Below are positions 7,766 to 16,032 of a DNA stretch of 44,351 bases, piece after piece. Position 1 is the stretch's first letter, and every line of letters starts with the position of its first letter. The translations under genes were made by a program, and so were the position numbers. Under the pieces are notes generated by a model. It ran no database searches. It was not told where the DNA came from and saw only the letters and a program-made list of their open reading frames with translations. The stretch is from Reyranella sp. (GTDB lineage: Bacteria > Pseudomonadota > Alphaproteobacteria > Reyranellales > Reyranellaceae): the NCBI GenBank assembly GCA_019745575.1, contig JAIETA010000127.1:1-44351 (forward strand), in the 5' to 3' direction.

Positions 7766-8935
7766 CTACCGCCGACCGAAGCGCGCGACCGCACCCAGCA
7801 GCACCAGCAGCGCCACCGCGATGATGCCGATGCCGACCACGCCCCACAGCGTCGAGGTCGTGACGGTGATGCGGAAGTCCGCCGCGCTCGACTCGCCGCG
7901 GGCGGTGGCGCGGAACGAGGCCACGTAGTCGCCGGCGATCGCCTTGTCCGACGGCGTCACCACGACCTGCACGTCCTTCTTCTCGTTGGGCGCCAGCGCC
8001 GCGAGGCTCTTGGGATTGAACTCGACCTTCCAGTTGGTCGGTGCCGAGCCCGTCATCTCGATGTCGTCGACCGCGGCGGTGCCGTCGTTGGAGAGCTGCA
8101 GCGTGTAGGTCGAGCTCTTGCCGACCTCGGCCTCGCCCGAGAGGCGCCCGTCCTTGGTCGACAGCGCCAGCCGGCCCTGGCCGCTGACCTGCAGGGTGAC
8201 GCGCAGCTCGGCCGTCGCGCCCTCGGACGCGACCTTGACCAGCACCGGGTAGTCGCCCGCCTTGACGTCGCGCGGCGGCGTCACCTTGAGCTTGATGTCC
8301 TTGGTCTGTCCCGCCTCGATCGGAATCGAGCTGATCTCGTTGGAGCCGAAGCCCTCGGTGAAGGTGGTCTGGAAGTTGGCCGGGCCCTGCGCCGACAGCG
8401 CCACGGTGAGGTCCTTGCCGCTGTCGTTGCCGACGGTCACCGTGTATTCGAACGACGAGCGCGGCGTGCCGCGCAGCGACGGCAGCCGCGACTTCATGCT
8501 GAGCTTGGCCGGCGCCTCGGTGCCCACCGTGAGGGCAAGCGGCAACTCGGCCGACTGAAGCCGCGCTCCCTTGGCGCTCAGCACGACCTGTTGCGTGCCG
8601 GGCCTCGCGTCCTTCGGCACTTCGACGCGAAGCTGCAGGCTGACGCTCTCGTTCTGGCCGGGCATCGCCGACGCCACGGGCTGGCCGCCGCCCAGGATGT
8701 CGATCTTCCAGCCCGCCGGCACGCCGGACAGCGACAAGGCCATCGCCTCCGGCGCCAGGCCGGAATTCTGCAGCTTGACGCGGATGGTCGTGATCTCGCC
8801 CGCCCGCACGGTCTGGGCCGGGTAGTCGGTCAGCAGGAACAGTCCCTGCATGACCGCCGGCTGCGACTGGGCGGTGGCCGGCGACGCGCCGGCGGCGCTG
8901 GCGAGAAGAACAAGCAAGGCGATCAGACGGCGCAT
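7766..8935 (-). CDS. exported NEW3-domain protein with C-terminal membrane anchor
   Basis: The 389-residue product has an N-terminal signal peptide (hydrophobic core [13 protein letters not shown], cleavage likely after ATAQ near 23). Repeated beta-rich Ig-like modules of the NPCBM-associated NEW3 type follow at about 30-135, 145-245 and 255-355, each with a pattern like GxxxxxxVxVxNxG and PxGW. A C-terminal transmembrane helix (about 363-385) ends in Arg-rich residues. The protein is thus predicted to sit outside the cytoplasmic membrane, anchored at its C-terminus. NEW3 proteins are often encoded directly before an ABC-2 ATPase and permease, as here, so it is probably an accessory part of the transporter. 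The ligand is unknown. Confidence 0.8.
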   Translation of the reverse strand: MRRLIALLVLLASAAGASPATAQSQPAVMQGLFLLTDYPAQTVRAGEITTIRVKLQNSGLAPEAMALSLSGVPAGWKIDILGGGQPVASAMPGQNESVSLQLRVEVPKDARPGTQQVVLSAKGARLQSAELPLALTVGTEAPAKLSMKSRLPSLRGTPRSSFEYTVTVGNDSGKDLTVALSAQGPANFQTTFTEGFGSNEISSIPIEAGQTKDIKLKVTPPRDVKAGDYPVLVKVASEGATAELRVTLQVSGQGRLALSTKDGRLSGEAEVGKSSTYTLQLSNDGTAAVDDIEMTGSAPTNWKVEFNPKSLAALAPNEKKDVQVVVTPSDKAIAGDYVASFRATARGESSAADFRITVTTSTLWGVVGIGIIAVALLVLLGAVARFGRR

Positions 8936-8960
8936 CGTGGGTGTCCTCGGAAGATCGGAG

Positions 8961-9575
8961 TCAGGCGGCGGCGCTGGGACGCGCCTTCATGCGGCCGAAC
9001 CAGGCCGTGAGATTCTTGCAGTCGGGGCTGAGCGGCTGGCCGACATTGCCCATGAAGTCGACAAAGGCGAACAGGAAGATGTCGGCCATCGTCAGCTTGT
9101 TGCCGGCCACGAAAGGCTTGCCGCCCATCAGCCCGTCGAGCCAGACGAGCTTGTCGCGCGCCGCGGCCTTGAGTTCGTCGGCGGCCTGCGGGATGCAGCG
9201 GATGCGGTTCTGGAAGAGCTTCAGCCCCTCGGCGTAGCGAAAGCCGTTGGCCGCCGGCTCGACGATGTTGAGGTCGATGCGGCGGACCCACATGCGCGTC
9301 TTGGCGCGCTCCTCGGGCGTGTCGCCGATCAGCGAGGGCGTGTCCTTCTTGATCTCGTCGACGTACTCGCAGATCGCGGTGATCTCGGCCAGGACGCTGC
9401 CGTCGTCCAGTTCCAGCGCCGGCAATTGGCCCGCGGGGTTGACCTTGAGGTAGGGCTCGCGCCGGTTCTCGCCGCCGCGCAGGTCGACATCGAGCTTGGG
9501 CACGTCGAAGCCCTTCTCGGCCATGAACATGCGGACCATCCGCGGATTGGGGCCGACCGAATTGTAGAACTTCAT
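8961..9575 (-). CDS. glutathione S-transferase family protein
   Basis: The 204-residue protein has the usual two-domain GST layout: a thioredoxin-like N-terminal domain (1-80) with the cis-proline motif GQLPALELDDG and the glutathione-binding acidic motif (LAEITAICEYVDE), then an all-helical C-terminal domain with NKLTMADIFLFAF. Ser6 lies at the position where many bacterial GSTs have the catalytic Ser or Cys. It would conjugate or reduce electrophiles using glutathione in the cytosol. It follows the alcohol dehydrogenase gene by 26 bp on the same strand, with an AGGGAGGA-like ribosome site before its ATG, so it may belong to the IclR-headed operon. Confidence 0.85.
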   Translation of the reverse strand: MKFYNSVGPNPRMVRMFMAEKGFDVPKLDVDLRGGENRREPYLKVNPAGQLPALELDDGSVLAEITAICEYVDEIKKDTPSLIGDTPEERAKTRMWVRRIDLNIVEPAANGFRYAEGLKLFQNRIRCIPQAADELKAAARDKLVWLDGLMGGKPFVAGNKLTMADIFLFAFVDFMGNVGQPLSPDCKNLTAWFGRMKARPSAAA

Positions 9576-9601
9576 CTTTTTCCTCCCTTAAGGCCCCGAT
9601 C

Positions 9602-10621
9602 TTACCGCCAGGGCTCGACCAGGATTTTGGTGTGCTGTTCCGGATTGGCCAGCGCCTCGAAGGCTCCCTTTACACCATCCAGCCCGACCTTGGACGTGAT
9701 CAGCGCGCCCGCGTCGACCTCGCCTTCGGCCAGCAGGCGGAGCGCCCGGGCGAACTCTTCCGGCGTGTAGCCCAGGACGAACTGCAGGTTCAATTCCTTG
9801 AAGATGGCGAACATCGGCTCGATCGTGTCGGGCTCCATGCAGACGCCGGCCACCACGATGCGGGCGTCGCGCGGCGCCTTCTCGAAGACCTGCTGCAGCA
9901 GGCCCGGCACGCCGACGCATTCGAAGATCGCCACGCGCTTGCCCGGCGCCAGCCGGGCGTAAGGCGACTCCCGGGCCGGATCGACCACCACATCGGCGCC
10001 CATCCTGGCCGCAAGCTCGCGCCGCGTGGGCGAGAAATCGGCCGCCACGATCGGCCGGATGCCTTTTAGCCGCAGCGCGGCGATCACCGCGAGGCCGACC
10101 GGGCCGCAACCCACGACCAGCGGCGCCTCTTCGCCACCGAGCGCGCCCTTCTCGACCGCGTGCACGCCCACCGCCAGCGGTTCGGTGAGCGCCGCGTGGT
10201 CGGTCGGCAGGCCGTTCGGCACTTCCAGCATCAAGGGCGCCGACAGCAGCATCTGCTCGGCATAGCCGCCGACATAGGCGTTCGAGTAGCCCATGCCCTT
10301 GGGTCCGTCGGCCTCGATCATCATCGGCATGGCGCACACGCGCGCGCCCGGCTTTAGCGTGCGCGCCGTGTCCGGGCCGTAGTCGAGCACCTCGCAGCAG
10401 AACTCGTGGCCGAACACGATGTCGCGCGACAGGTCCATCGGCACGCGGCCCGGTGTACGCCTGGCGACCGCCACCATGCGATGGGCATGCTTGGCGGCAT
10501 GCAGGTCGGAGCCGCAGATGCCGCAGGCCAGCGTCTTCACCAGGACCTGGCCCGGCCGCGGTACCGGTGCCGGCAGGGTGTCGACGACGATGTCGCCGCC
10601 GCGGAAGATCGCCGCCCTCAT
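9602..10621 (-). CDS. zinc-dependent alcohol dehydrogenase (MDR family)
   Basis: The 339-residue protein is a medium-chain dehydrogenase/reductase. Catalytic zinc ligands appear as Cys36 (GICGSDLH) and His72-Glu73 (FGHEF), and the NAD(P)-binding Rossmann motif is VVGCGPVGLAVI. The loop that normally carries four cysteines for a structural zinc is replaced by a stretch with no such cluster, so only one zinc is expected. It should oxidise an alcohol or polyol with NAD(P). Its start overlaps the stop of the alpha/beta hydrolase gene (ATGA at 10618-10621), and it lies in a run with IclR, M24 and hydrolase genes that looks like one catabolic operon. Confidence 0.87.
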   Translation of the reverse strand: MRAAIFRGGDIVVDTLPAPVPRPGQVLVKTLACGICGSDLHAAKHAHRMVAVARRTPGRVPMDLSRDIVFGHEFCCEVLDYGPDTARTLKPGARVCAMPMMIEADGPKGMGYSNAYVGGYAEQMLLSAPLMLEVPNGLPTDHAALTEPLAVGVHAVEKGALGGEEAPLVVGCGPVGLAVIAALRLKGIRPIVAADFSPTRRELAARMGADVVVDPARESPYARLAPGKRVAIFECVGVPGLLQQVFEKAPRDARIVVAGVCMEPDTIEPMFAIFKELNLQFVLGYTPEEFARALRLLAEGEVDAGALITSKVGLDGVKGAFEALANPEQHTKILVEPWR

Positions 10622-11514
10622 GCGATGAATTCCTTCGTCGTCTGGACGAAATCCGTCAACCGGTCGTGGTGCACCCAGTGGCCGGCATTGTCGAACTCGA
10701 CCACCTTGGCGTTCCGGAAATGCCGCAGCCGGCCGTCCTTCTGCGGATTGGAAGCCCAGCTTTCCTTGCCGTAGACCAGCAGCGTCGGGCAGGCGATCTC
10801 GGTCCAGAGCTTTTCGATGTCCTCGTAGCTCATGTCGTAGGGCGCCCAGGCGCGGACATAGTTGTCGAACTTCCAGCTATAGGTGCCGTCCTCGTTCTGG
10901 TTGACGCCCTGCTGCGTGAGATGGCGCGCCTGCTCGGCCGAGAGGTGCTTGTTCTCCTCCTGCATGCGCCTGAAGGCGTCTTCGATGGTCGGATACTTGC
11001 GCGCGCCGCGGCCCGACAGCTTGCGCTGTTCGTCGACCCAGTCGCGCATGCGCTGGGCCATCGTCTTCTGGCCGCGCTCGGCGATCATCTTGGGCGACGG
11101 CCCCAGCCCTTCGATGGCCACCAGCTTGCGCACCATCTCGGGATAGATGCCGGCGTAGCGCAGGCAGATGTTGCCGCCCAGCGAATGCGCCACGATCGTC
11201 ACCGGCGCCAGCGCCTGCTGGTGGATGAGCTGGGCCAGGTCGTAGATGTAGGCCGCCATCGAATAGTTGCCGTCGGGCGACCACTGGCTGTCGCCGTGCC
11301 CGCGCAGGTCTGGACAGATCACATGCCAGTCCTGGCGCAGCGCCTGGGCGACCCAGTCCCAGTTACGGCAATGGTCGCGCCCGCCATGCACCAGCAGCAG
11401 CGGCGGCGCCTCGGGATTGCCCCAGTCGACGTAATGGAGACGCAGACGCTGAGAGAAAAAGACCCGGGAAGTGGGCCCCGGCATGCCGTTCAGAGTGCTC
11501 ATGCACTCTAACAT
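10618..11514 (-). CDS. alpha/beta hydrolase
   Basis: This 298-residue protein shows the alpha/beta-hydrolase order: oxyanion motif LLVHGG near 41-45, the nucleophile elbow AHSLGG with Ser111, and the catalytic histidine His279 in NAGHWVHHD. The lid region (about 140-215) is long and charged. It could act on an ester, lactone, amide or C-C bond; the family is too broad to choose. The ATG at 11514 is 6 bp after the M24 gene's stop; a second ATG four codons in (11502) is an equally possible start. It is coupled to the downstream dehydrogenase by an ATGA overlap. Confidence 0.83.
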   Translation of the reverse strand: MLECMSTLNGMPGPTSRVFFSQRLRLHYVDWGNPEAPPLLLVHGGRDHCRNWDWVAQALRQDWHVICPDLRGHGDSQWSPDGNYSMAAYIYDLAQLIHQQALAPVTIVAHSLGGNICLRYAGIYPEMVRKLVAIEGLGPSPKMIAERGQKTMAQRMRDWVDEQRKLSGRGARKYPTIEDAFRRMQEENKHLSAEQARHLTQQGVNQNEDGTYSWKFDNYVRAWAPYDMSYEDIEKLWTEIACPTLLVYGKESWASNPQKDGRLRHFRNAKVVEFDNAGHWVHHDRLTDFVQTTKEFIA

Positions 11515-11520
11515 ACCGGA

Positions 11521-12732
11521 TCAGGACACCGTGCAGGAAGCGATGTCCTTGGGTGGCCCCGGCAACCTCGACACTTCCTTTCCGACCAGGACGACGTCGG
11601 CGCAGCGAAAGCCGCCGACTCCAGGCACGTAGAGCCCAGGTTCGATGGCGTAGAGTTCGCCCGCTTCGAGCGGGCGGCCGTTGAAAGGCACGTCCTCGGG
11701 AAAATCGTGCTGCACGACGCCGATGCCGTGGCCACTGCGGTGCAGCAGATGCTCGCTGAAGCCCGCCGCGTCGATCACAGCGCGGGCGGCCGCGTCGATG
11801 GCCGACACCGGCCGGTCGGCGGTAGCGGCATCGATTCCCGCCTCTTGCGCCGCCACGGCACACTCGTGCAACGCCCGCCGGCGTCCATCCGGCCGCCCGA
11901 TCTGCCAGGTTCGCGCCAGCTCCATCACCATACCATTGAGGCGCGTCACCAGAGTGCTGATGGCGACGCCATCGGCCTCGACCCGGCGGCCGCAGTCGGC
12001 GCCGTCGCCGTGCGGCGAGGCGGAGGCCGGGCCGCTGACGGTGTGCGCCTTGACCAGCGAGAAATTCGCCGCCGGAAAGCGCCGCTCTGCTTCCTCGTGC
12101 AGCCGCGCCGCTACGGCGAGGTCGGCCTGCCGCACGGAACGGCCCGGGCGCAGGACGTCGCGGTAATGCGGCATCACCGTGGCAGAGAGTTCGGCAAGCG
12201 CCGCCACCGTCGCAATCTCCTCGCGATGCTTGATCCATCGGGCCGGCCGCAGTGCCGCATTGACGTTCACCAGCTCGAGCCCGGGCAGCCGTGCCTTGGC
12301 ATCGGCCAGAAGGCCGCTCACGGCGTCGCAGCCGATCCGCGCCTTGGCGAGGCCTCGGGCGGCCAGCGTGTCGGCCACGATTTCGCGCCACGCCGTCGCC
12401 GGCCGCGCGCCGGGACGCAGATGCGGCGTCTCCGAATAGAAGATCAGGCGATCCACCCACAGCGTGCCGCGCCGGCGTTCGGCATCGAAGAGATGTCGGC
12501 CCTGATCGGCAACGATGGCGAAGGAGTCTCCCGACGTCGGCAGCACGGCGAGGAACGGCCGCTCGAACGACAGGTCGGTCATGTCGTGGTTGGAGACGAA
12601 GGAAAAGAAGTCGGCGCCGCTGAAGGCGAGCGCATCGACGCCGCTGGCGCGCATGACCATGCGCAACCGCGCGTGCCGGTGATCCCGCACGGCACTCGAC
12701 AGGCGATCGATAGCGAATTGCCTGGCCGTCAT
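11521..12732 (-). CDS. M24-fold (aminopeptidase P/creatinase-like) protein lacking the metal ligands
   Basis: The 403-residue protein has a creatinase N-terminal domain (1-165) and a pita-bread M24 domain (170-385). Canonical M24 metallopeptidases use Asp, Asp, His, Glu, Glu. By motif spacing these positions here are Thr260, Glu271 (MELARTW), His335 (GHGIG), Glu364 (IEPGLY) and Ala378 (FRCADVVLV), so three of five ligands are changed and a dinuclear metal site is unlikely. Metal-free members such as creatinase and ectoine hydrolase cleave amidine or amide bonds in small molecules, a better guess than peptidase. The start overlaps the iclR stop (ATGA), placing it directly under that regulator's transcript. 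Confidence 0.8.
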   Translation of the reverse strand: MTARQFAIDRLSSAVRDHRHARLRMVMRASGVDALAFSGADFFSFVSNHDMTDLSFERPFLAVLPTSGDSFAIVADQGRHLFDAERRRGTLWVDRLIFYSETPHLRPGARPATAWREIVADTLAARGLAKARIGCDAVSGLLADAKARLPGLELVNVNAALRPARWIKHREEIATVAALAELSATVMPHYRDVLRPGRSVRQADLAVAARLHEEAERRFPAANFSLVKAHTVSGPASASPHGDGADCGRRVEADGVAISTLVTRLNGMVMELARTWQIGRPDGRRRALHECAVAAQEAGIDAATADRPVSAIDAAARAVIDAAGFSEHLLHRSGHGIGVVQHDFPEDVPFNGRPLEAGELYAIEPGLYVPGVGGFRCADVVLVGKEVSRLPGPPKDIASCTVS

Positions 12733-13535
12733 CCCGGCAGCGCCGCTTCGATGGCCGAGGCCGCGGCGCGCAGCTCGGGCAGCAGCCGGGTCATCGCCAC
12801 CTCCGGCGAGGTGCGCTGCAGGCTGGTGCTGAGATTGAGCGCGGCGACCGGCCGGCCACCGGCGCGCCCACGCAGCGGCACGGAGAGGCCCGCAATTCCG
12901 TCATCCATTACGCCGCTCAAGTAACAGAAGCCGTCGCGGCGGGCGGCCGCGACAAGGCCGCGGATGTCGGCCTCCTCGAACGGCGTGCGCTCGGTGTAGC
13001 GCCGACGCGGCCACTGCTTCAGGAAGTCCGCAAGCTGAGTGGGCTCTAGCGCACCCAGCAGGATCAATCCCATCGACGAGGTGTGCGCCGGAATGCGCGC
13101 ACCGGGATCCAGCCGGAGATGCAGGGCACGCGAAGACAGAGCCCGCACGACGTAGACGACATCCGGCAGATCGAGCACGCCGATCGACACCGTCTCGTTC
13201 AGCCGCTCGGCCAGCCGCTTGGCGACAGGCTCGCCGACGCCGAACAACGGCTGCGTCGACAGCCAGGTGAAACCAAGCTCGAGGACCCGCGGCGTCAGCG
13301 CGTAGCGTTTGCCGTCGTAGCTCGCATAGCCGAGCTGCTGCAGTGTCATCAGCAACCTGCGCGCGCCGGCACGTGTCAACCCCGCCGCCGCGGCGGCCTC
13401 GGCCGAGGTAAGTGCCGCACGGCCCGAGCCGAAGGCGCGGAGAAGGGCCAGGCCGCGGGCGAACGACTGCACTGCGACTCGCTCCTTCTTCTCGACCTTT
13501 CGGGGATCGCCTTTCACCACTCGATGCCACTCCAT
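12729..13535 (-). CDS. IclR family transcriptional regulator
   Basis: From the ATG at 13535 the protein has 268 residues: an N-terminal winged helix (about 20-80, with VQSFARGLALLRAFG leading into the helix-turn-helix) and a C-terminal IclR effector domain (about 95-265, with VRALSSRALHLRLDPG and SLSVPLRG-type motifs). IclR proteins sense small carboxylic or aromatic acids and usually control neighbouring catabolic genes. The frame is open far upstream, but that stretch reads like noise. GTG codons at 13517 and near 13478 are alternative starts. It is divergent from the binding-protein gene at 13674 and leads the M24-hydrolase-dehydrogenase run, so it may regulate both sides. Confidence 0.85.
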   Translation of the reverse strand: MEWHRVVKGDPRKVEKKERVAVQSFARGLALLRAFGSGRAALTSAEAAAAAGLTRAGARRLLMTLQQLGYASYDGKRYALTPRVLELGFTWLSTQPLFGVGEPVAKRLAERLNETVSIGVLDLPDVVYVVRALSSRALHLRLDPGARIPAHTSSMGLILLGALEPTQLADFLKQWPRRRYTERTPFEEADIRGLVAAARRDGFCYLSGVMDDGIAGLSVPLRGRAGGRPVAALNLSTSLQRTSPEVAMTRLLPELRAAASAIEAALPG

Positions 13536-13673
13536 GTAGCGACGCCATGCAAGCACCGCGTAACGTCGCATGTTCCCACAGCGCACAATGCGTGCGCACT
13601 GCGCACCCTCTCTTTCTTGACCCATCCGATGGAACGGCCGCAGTCTGACGCTCCATCTTCGGAGCTTCGAGCG

Positions 13674-14648
13674 ATGAATCTCACGCGACGTCTCTGTCTG
13701 GCCGCAGGTTTCGGATTGCCCCTGCTCGGCCGCTCCACCCAGGCGCAAACATTCGGCGATGGCCGGCCGATCCGCTGGGTGGTTCCCTTCCCGCCTGGCG
13801 GCCAGACCGATTCCACGGCGCGCATTGTCGCTCAAGGTCTCGCCCGATTGCTGCCGGCAACCATCGTGGTCGAGAACCGCGGCGGCGGTCAGGGCACGGT
13901 TGGCAGCAACCAGGTGCGCCAGTCAGCGCCCGACGGACATACGCTGCTGTGCAGCGCCAGCATCTTCGTGATGGGCCGTCACATCCTGAAGAGCACGCCC
14001 TACGATCCCCAGACCGACTTCCAGCCGGTCGCCCGCATCGGCGAAGCGCCGCTGGTCGTGCTGGCGGCCAACAGCGTGCCGGCCAACACCCTAAGTGAAC
14101 TCGTGACGGCCGCGAGACGCGAGCCACAGCGCTATTCGTTCGCGCTGTCCTCGCTCGGCGCCGCGGGACACCTCGCCACCATCGAGTTCAATCGGCTGGC
14201 CGGCATCGACATCAGCATGGTGCCCTATCGCGGCGCGGCGGCCGCCTTGAACGATATCGCCGGCAACAACGTGCAGCTCTTCATCGATGCCGGCGTGGCC
14301 GCCCTCCAGCAGGTTCGCGCCGGCCGCATGAAGGTGCTGGCGATCGCCACGGCAACCCGCAGCCCGCTGGCGCCGGACGTTCCCACCGCCGCCGAGTCCG
14401 GCCTTCCCGGCTTCGAGTTCAAGAGCTGGTACGGCGTCTGGGCGCCGCCGCAGATTCCGCCGGCCGTTCTGGACAGGCTGGCAGACGGGCTTCAGCGCAC
14501 CGTGGCGGACGAAGAGGTGCGCCGCCAGCTCCTCGCGCTGGGGACCGTGCCCGCCTTCGAGGGCCCGAAGGCCTTCGCCGACTTCATTTCCCGCGACGTC
14601 GAACGCAATGTTGCCCTGCTGCGCGCCGTGAATTTCCAGCCGGAATAG
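13674..14648 (+). CDS. Bug/TctC-type periplasmic substrate-binding protein
   Basis: The 324-residue protein is a Bug-family (tripartite tricarboxylate transporter) solute receptor. A signal peptide covers residues 1-25, with a twin-arginine-like start (TRRLCLAAG) and likely cleavage after AQA. The mature protein carries family motifs (VPFPPGGQTD, VENRGGGQGTVG, PYRGAAAALNDI). Membrane subunits TctA and TctB are not in the window, as is common for orphan Bug proteins. ATG at 13674 has GGAG nine bases upstream. The Rieske oxygenase starts 44 bp downstream, so the receptor may bind the compound that enzyme attacks; that link is inference from proximity. Confidence 0.88.
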   Translation: MNLTRRLCLAAGFGLPLLGRSTQAQTFGDGRPIRWVVPFPPGGQTDSTARIVAQGLARLLPATIVVENRGGGQGTVGSNQVRQSAPDGHTLLCSASIFVMGRHILKSTPYDPQTDFQPVARIGEAPLVVLAANSVPANTLSELVTAARREPQRYSFALSSLGAAGHLATIEFNRLAGIDISMVPYRGAAAALNDIAGNNVQLFIDAGVAALQQVRAGRMKVLAIATATRSPLAPDVPTAAESGLPGFEFKSWYGVWAPPQIPPAVLDRLADGLQRTVADEEVRRQLLALGTVPAFEGPKAFADFISRDVERNVALLRAVNFQPE

Positions 14649-14692
14649 TCCGGGGACTTCCGCCCCGCGCCGGTTTGCGCCACTGTCGGGGC

Positions 14693-16024
14693 ATGATGAG
14701 CCCCGAGCAGAACGAACTGATCACCCGGATCGGGCTGGGCACCAGGTGCGGCGCCCTGATGCGGCACTACTGGCATCCGGTGGCGTTGGCCGACGAGTTG
14801 CCGGCGGAGCGGCCCGCCAAGGCGGTCCGCGTCCTCGGCCAGGATTTCGTGCTGTTCCGCGACGAGCGCGGCCGGCACGGGTTGCTCGACCGCGATTGCC
14901 CGCACCGCGGCGCCGATCTCGCCTTCGGCCGCCTGGAAGACGGCGGGCTGCGCTGCCTGTTCCACGGCTGGCTGTTCGACGTCGACGGCAAATGCCTGGA
15001 AACGCCGGCCGAGCCCGAGGGCTCCGTGCTGTGCCAGCGCGTGCGCCAGAAGAGCTATCCGGTCGTGGTGAAGAACGGCATCGTCTTCGCCTATCTCGGT
15101 GACAGCGAGGCGCCCGCCTTCCCCGACTTCGACTGCTTCCTCGCGCCCGGTACGCACGCCTTCGCCTTCAAGGGCCTGATCGACTGCAACTGGCTGCAAG
15201 CGCTCGAGGTCGGCATCGATCCCGCGCACGCCTCCTACCTGCACCGCTTCTACGAGGACGAGGACACCGGCGGTGCCTACGGCAAGCAGTTCCGCGCCGC
15301 TTCCGCCGACTCGGACATCCCGATGACGCGCCTGCTGCGCGAGTTCACCCGGCCGAAGCTCGACGTCGAGGCGACCGACTATGGCCTGCGCCTGTTCGCC
15401 CTGCGTCGGCTCAACGAACGCCACACTCATGTGCGCGTCACCAACCTCGTCTTCCCCTATGCCTTCGTCATCCCGATGAGCGCCGAGATGACGATCACCC
15501 AGTGGCACGTGCCGATCGACGACACGAGCTGCTACTGGTACGCGATCTTCACCAGTTTCGGCGCGCCGGTCGACCACACCGCGATGCGCGAGCAGCGCCT
15601 GAAACTCTACGAGCTGCCCGACTACCGGCCGCGACTCGGCCGCCGCAATGCGTGGGGCTACAGCGTCGCGGAGCAGAAGAGCCAGACCTTCACCGGCATG
15701 GGCTTCGACATCAACGTCCACGACCAGTGGGCGATCGAGAGCCAGGGCCGCATCCAGGATCGCACTCGCGAGCACCTCGGCACCACCGACAAGGCGATCG
15801 TGGCCTACCGCCGCCTGCTTCTGTCGGCCATCGGCCAGGTGGCCAACGGCGAAAAGCCACCGATGTGGCTCGATCCCGCGCGGGCCGCCGCGATCCGCGG
15901 CCCGGTCGCCATCGACGGCATGGGGCCAACCGAGGGCTGGGAGAGCTACTGGAAGGACGTCGACGCGCGCCGCCGCAGCGGTTCCAGCTGGGCTGCCAGT
16001 ACCGTCCCGCCCCTCGTGGCCTGA
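14693..16024 (+). CDS. Rieske non-haem iron oxygenase, phthalate-dioxygenase-like alpha subunit
   Basis: This 443-residue protein has an N-terminal Rieske domain with [2Fe-2S] ligands Cys69, His71, Cys88 and His91 (DCPHRG and CLFHGW). The C-terminal catalytic domain has mononuclear iron ligands His179 and His184 with bridging Asp176 (IDPAHASYLHR). The layout matches single-component alpha-only oxygenases of the phthalate/vanillate/carbazole type that hydroxylate or demethylate aromatic or amine substrates using a separate reductase, which is not encoded nearby. ATG at 14693 is followed by a second ATG; either may start. A glutamine-synthetase-like gene begins 8 bp after its stop, a pairing known from aniline-type pathways. 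Confidence 0.88.
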   Translation: MMSPEQNELITRIGLGTRCGALMRHYWHPVALADELPAERPAKAVRVLGQDFVLFRDERGRHGLLDRDCPHRGADLAFGRLEDGGLRCLFHGWLFDVDGKCLETPAEPEGSVLCQRVRQKSYPVVVKNGIVFAYLGDSEAPAFPDFDCFLAPGTHAFAFKGLIDCNWLQALEVGIDPAHASYLHRFYEDEDTGGAYGKQFRAASADSDIPMTRLLREFTRPKLDVEATDYGLRLFALRRLNERHTHVRVTNLVFPYAFVIPMSAEMTITQWHVPIDDTSCYWYAIFTSFGAPVDHTAMREQRLKLYELPDYRPRLGRRNAWGYSVAEQKSQTFTGMGFDINVHDQWAIESQGRIQDRTREHLGTTDKAIVAYRRLLLSAIGQVANGEKPPMWLDPARAAAIRGPVAIDGMGPTEGWESYWKDVDARRRSGSSWAASTVPPLVA

Positions 16025-16032
16025 CGCACCGC

